A DNA stretch of 9,552 bases from an uncultured Eubacteriales bacterium (lineage in GTDB: Bacteria; Bacillota; Clostridia; Oscillospirales; Acutalibacteraceae). This document shows, piece by piece, positions 7,500-9,552 of the stretch. Location: the NCBI GenBank assembly GCA_948762645.1, contig CAQBRY010000010.1, positions 1 to 9,552 on the forward strand. The letters run 5' to 3'. Position numbers and translations under genes: made by a program. The notes under the pieces are model-generated. The model was not told where the DNA came from. It saw nothing but the letters and a program-made list of their open reading frames with translations, and did not search any database. Within the stretch, counting starts at the first letter, position 1; the number at the start of each line of letters is the position of its first letter.

Positions 7500-7518
7500 T
7501 AAGATAATATTCCTTTTG

Positions 7519-7531
7519 ATCTTATTAAGAT
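7519..7531. promoter_or_regulatory. 13-base palindrome in the leader of the 267-residue gene
   Basis: ATCTTA (7519-7524) and TAAGAT (7526-7531) are perfect inverted arms around one base. It lies 20 bases upstream of the ATG at 7499, and the sequence TTTTGATC runs into its left arm (7514-7521). It could be an operator or a small leader hairpin. In a spacer this AT-rich it could also be chance. Confidence 0.3.
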
Positions 7532-7577
7532 TTTTATATTTATATTCAAAGGAGTGCTTATTTTATTACATTTAATT

Positions 7578-7591
7578 TTTTTGATCAAAAA
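7578..7591. promoter_or_regulatory. 14-base perfect palindrome TTTTTGATCAAAAA between the divergent germination genes
   Basis: The palindrome is centred between 7584 and 7585, about 65 bases before the sleC ATG and about 80 before the ATG of the divergent gene. It shares TTTTGATC with 7514-7521. The position suits a regulator shared by both directions. No confident sporulation promoter (sigma-E, sigma-K or sigma-G) could be picked out around it because the whole spacer is A/T. Confidence 0.35.
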
Positions 7592-7656
7592 TCGTGAGTA
7601 ATGAATATATTATTATTAAATTTAAGTTTCCAGATATTTTTAAAGGGTGTGTTTTA

Positions 7657-8880
7657 ATGAGTATTGGGCTATTAAGAGTAAATGTATTTAATGAAAGTGT
7701 TGGTGCACCCGTATCGGATGCAAATGTAAAGATTATGAAGATGGGTGAAGACGGAAATATTGTTGAAGAGATGATAACCAACATTTCAGGGCAGTCAGAT
7801 ATTATAGAATTAGAAGCACCGCCTATAGAGTATTCATTGAGTCCTAATTCCCCAAAGCCATATAGCGAGTATAAAATACAAGTTTCTCATGAAGGATTTG
7901 ACATGATTGAAGTTGATGGAGTACAAGTTTTAGGGGACGTATTTGCACAACAAAATATATTCATGAGAAGAAATGATAGCGGAAGATTAGAGGACCTAAT
8001 ATTTTCAATTCCCGACCACACACTATATGGTGAATATCCTCCAAAAATAGCGGAGGAAGAGGTTAAACCTCTTCCAAATGCAACCGGATTTGTAGTTTTA
8101 GATGAACCGGTAGTACCTGAATTTATTGTAGTGCATGATGGCGTTCCAACAGACACCTCCGCCCCGAATTATTGGATACCTTATAAGGATTATATTAAAA
8201 ATGTAGCAAGTAATGAAATATATGCCTCTTGGCCTACTGAATGTATAAAGGCAAACGTTTTAGCAATAATATCGTTTACTTTAAATAGGGTATATACAGA
8301 ATGGTACAGAAGCAGGGGATATAATTTTACAGTTACGTCTTCAACTGCTTACGACCAAAAATTTGTATATCAAAGAAACATTTTTCAAGAAATATCAAAT
8401 GTAGTAGACGACATTTTTTCTACCTATATAACAAGACCTAATATTGAGCAGCCTCTTTTTACTCAATATTGTGACGGAAAGAATGTAACATGTCCTAACT
8501 GGCTCTCACAGTGGGGTTCCAAATATCTGGCGGATGAAGGATATACTTATATAGATATTCTAAGAAACTATTATGGTACAAATATTTATTTAGAATCCGC
8601 TCAAAGCGTTTTAGGCGTACCTTCATCTTTTCCGGGGCAAGTGCTTCAGATTGGATCTACGGGGGCTTCTGTTAGAATGATTCAGGAGCAATTAAATGCA
8701 ATAAGCAACAACTACCCTGCAATAAACAAGGTAGCTGTAAATGGTACTTATTCACAAGAAACTTTAGATGCTGTAAAAAAATTTCAAGAAATATTTAATT
8801 TACCTCAAACTGGTATAGTCGATTATGCTACTTGGTATCAAATATCTAGAATATATGTTGCAGTTGAGAAACTAGCCTAA
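7657..8880 (+). CDS. sleC: Spore cortex-lytic enzyme precursor SleC (SpoIID-like lytic domain plus peptidoglycan-binding domain)
   Basis: SleC degrades cortex peptidoglycan during clostridial germination after Csp proteases remove its pro-region. Of 407 residues, 1-105 are the N-terminal pre-region with a carboxypeptidase-regulatory-like beta fold (LLRVNVFNESVGAPVSDANV). Residues about 106-150 are the pro-region, with TLYGEYPPKI (122-131) and PLPNATGF. Residues 150-310 are the SpoIID-like lytic domain: PYKDYIKNVASNEIYASWP contains E187, which lines up with the SpoIID catalytic glutamate, followed by SSTAYDQKFVYQ and QYCDG. C272 and C279 may bind metal or pair. Residues 328-400 are a PG_binding_1 domain (IGSTGASVRMIQEQLN, FNLPQTGIVDYATW). 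Length and domain order match SleC of C. difficile and C. perfringens as I recall them. ATG 7657 is chosen because AAAGGGTG lies seven bases upstream and the family N-terminus starts here; the in-frame GTG at 7594 has no ribosome-binding site. There is no signal peptide, as expected for a mother-cell product. Its activating protease is encoded divergently. Confidence 0.92.
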   Translation: MSIGLLRVNVFNESVGAPVSDANVKIMKMGEDGNIVEEMITNISGQSDIIELEAPPIEYSLSPNSPKPYSEYKIQVSHEGFDMIEVDGVQVLGDVFAQQNIFMRRNDSGRLEDLIFSIPDHTLYGEYPPKIAEEEVKPLPNATGFVVLDEPVVPEFIVVHDGVPTDTSAPNYWIPYKDYIKNVASNEIYASWPTECIKANVLAIISFTLNRVYTEWYRSRGYNFTVTSSTAYDQKFVYQRNIFQEISNVVDDIFSTYITRPNIEQPLFTQYCDGKNVTCPNWLSQWGSKYLADEGYTYIDILRNYYGTNIYLESAQSVLGVPSSFPGQVLQIGSTGASVRMIQEQLNAISNNYPAINKVAVNGTYSQETLDAVKKFQEIFNLPQTGIVDYATWYQISRIYVAVEKLA

Positions 8881-8898
8881 TGATTATAAACTAGATTA

Positions 8899-9552
8899 TT
8901 ATTGTTGGCGATTGGATACAGCATTTAAAATATGAAGTTTATCGTCAGATTTGTCTAATAATAGGTCATCAAAGTCTTTTAATAGCCTGTCGTATGATGA
9001 ATACTCTTGCTTATTAAACATTTTAACAATATGTTCTTTTTCTTCTGTAGATATTACGTAATTGTTTCTTTTAAGATTATTTAATAAATTTAATAAGTAG
9101 CCTAAATCTTCTATATCTTGATCAGATGAAAATAGTGCAGTACTGAAATAATGTTTTTCTTTGTTTTCTATTAATGTACTTATAGTATTAATGTAGGTTT
9201 TTGCATCTGAATGTATTTGCTCAAATGATTGCTTTATATTTTGACCATTTTTTACTATTTGCTTGTCACCTGTACCTATGTCTACTCTGCACTTTTTTAT
9301 CATTTCAGTTAATCTTTCCGAGGTTCTTCCTCCTTTTCCTCTCATAAAAACTAATATTATGGCTCTTATAATTGGCCTAAGACCTGTTTTCCACCTGTTT
9401 TCCCACGTTGCACTTGTTACGTTTTCTTCATTAGTATCCGCTGATATTTGTTCATCACTTTGTTCTTCTTGGTTGCTGTTTGCTAAGGCCAACGGTAAAG
9501 ACTGACCATTAGTAAGAGCAAGTTGACTATTTTGTGATTGAGCAGTATCGTC
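8899..9552 (-). CDS. Uncharacterised protein, N-terminus outside window
   Basis: The frame is open from the right edge to TAA 8901-8899, giving 217 visible residues. An in-frame TTG at 9492 has no good ribosome-binding site and is probably internal. The visible part begins with a low-complexity Gln/Ser/Asn/Glu stretch (about 50 residues), followed by a short hydrophobic-basic segment (TGLRPIIRAIILVFMRGKGG) that could lie on a membrane surface. The remaining 130 or so residues are charged and helical, ending in an acidic segment (DRLLKDFDDLLLDKSDD). I do not recognise a family. It converges on sleC with only 18 bases between the stops and no terminator hairpin, so the two transcripts would overlap. 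Nothing ties it to germination beyond position. Confidence 0.7.
   Translation of the reverse strand, partial: DDTAQSQNSQLALTNGQSLPLALANSNQEEQSDEQISADTNEENVTSATWENRWKTGLRPIIRAIILVFMRGKGGRTSERLTEMIKKCRVDIGTGDKQIVKNGQNIKQSFEQIHSDAKTYINTISTLIENKEKHYFSTALFSSDQDIEDLGYLLNLLNNLKRNNYVISTEEKEHIVKMFNKQEYSSYDRLLKDFDDLLLDKSDDKLHILNAVSNRQQ

Noticed and set aside
7594..7656. In-frame GTG extension of sleC by 21 residues
   Set aside because: No ribosome-binding site precedes the GTG, the extra residues are AT-driven, and AAAGGGTG stands correctly before ATG 7657 where the SleC family begins.
7500..7656. Sigma-E or sigma-K promoters for sleC and the divergent operon (for example AATATATTA near 7602)
   Set aside because: The -10-like matches lack a -35 partner at the right distance, and such AT-rich sequence yields many equal matches.
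8870..8900. Terminator or repeat (AAACTAG twice) after sleC
   Set aside because: The seven-base direct repeat is within chance, and no stable hairpin with a T-run forms.
9490..9492. TTG as the start of the last minus-strand gene
   Set aside because: The same frame stays open to the window edge without a stop and no convincing ribosome-binding site precedes the TTG, so the gene is treated as running off the window.

Overview
The window looks like chromosomal DNA from an AT-rich, endospore-forming anaerobe of the class Clostridia. The main evidence is the pairing of a SleC-type cortex-lytic enzyme with a Csp-type subtilisin. That is the clostridial spore-germination machinery, as opposed to the Bacillus CwlJ/SleB route. 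The fused double Csp protein recalls the CspBA fusion of Clostridioides difficile, but I cannot assign genus or family from sequence alone.

Layout. (1) Positions 1-1259, plus strand: the 3' part of a large serine recombinase of the TndX/TnpX type. Its start lies left of the window, and it is broken by a -1 frameshift at a run of seven A. It is probably the end of a mobile element. (2) Positions 1235-1444, minus strand: a tRNA-Leu(CAA) with its own promoter and two consecutive hairpin terminators, the second lying across the recombinase stop codon. (3) Positions 1458-2929, minus: a membrane-anchored M23 peptidase with LysM-like and G5-like regions and its own promoter. (4) Positions 3055-7499, minus: a two-gene operon. 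An unrecognised 267-residue protein is followed 23-32 bases later, depending on the start chosen, by a roughly 1,200-residue tandem Csp protease. (5) Positions 7657-8880, plus: sleC, divergent from that operon across a 157-base AT-rich spacer holding two GATC-centred palindromes. (6) Positions 8899-9552, minus: an unrecognised protein, open at the right edge, convergent with sleC.

How the genes work together. In known clostridia, Csp proteases in the dormant spore are activated by germinant signals and cut pro-SleC. Mature SleC then degrades the cortex peptidoglycan. Protease and substrate sit back to back here. The main novelty is that both halves of the fused Csp protein keep a full Asp-His-Ser triad and their own propeptide-like region. 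In C. difficile CspBA the CspA half is a pseudoprotease. No separate cspC follows it in this window. The uncharacterised 267-residue protein is tightly linked upstream of the protease and is a candidate extra germination or spore component. The M23 enzyme, the tRNA and the recombinase have no visible functional tie to germination.
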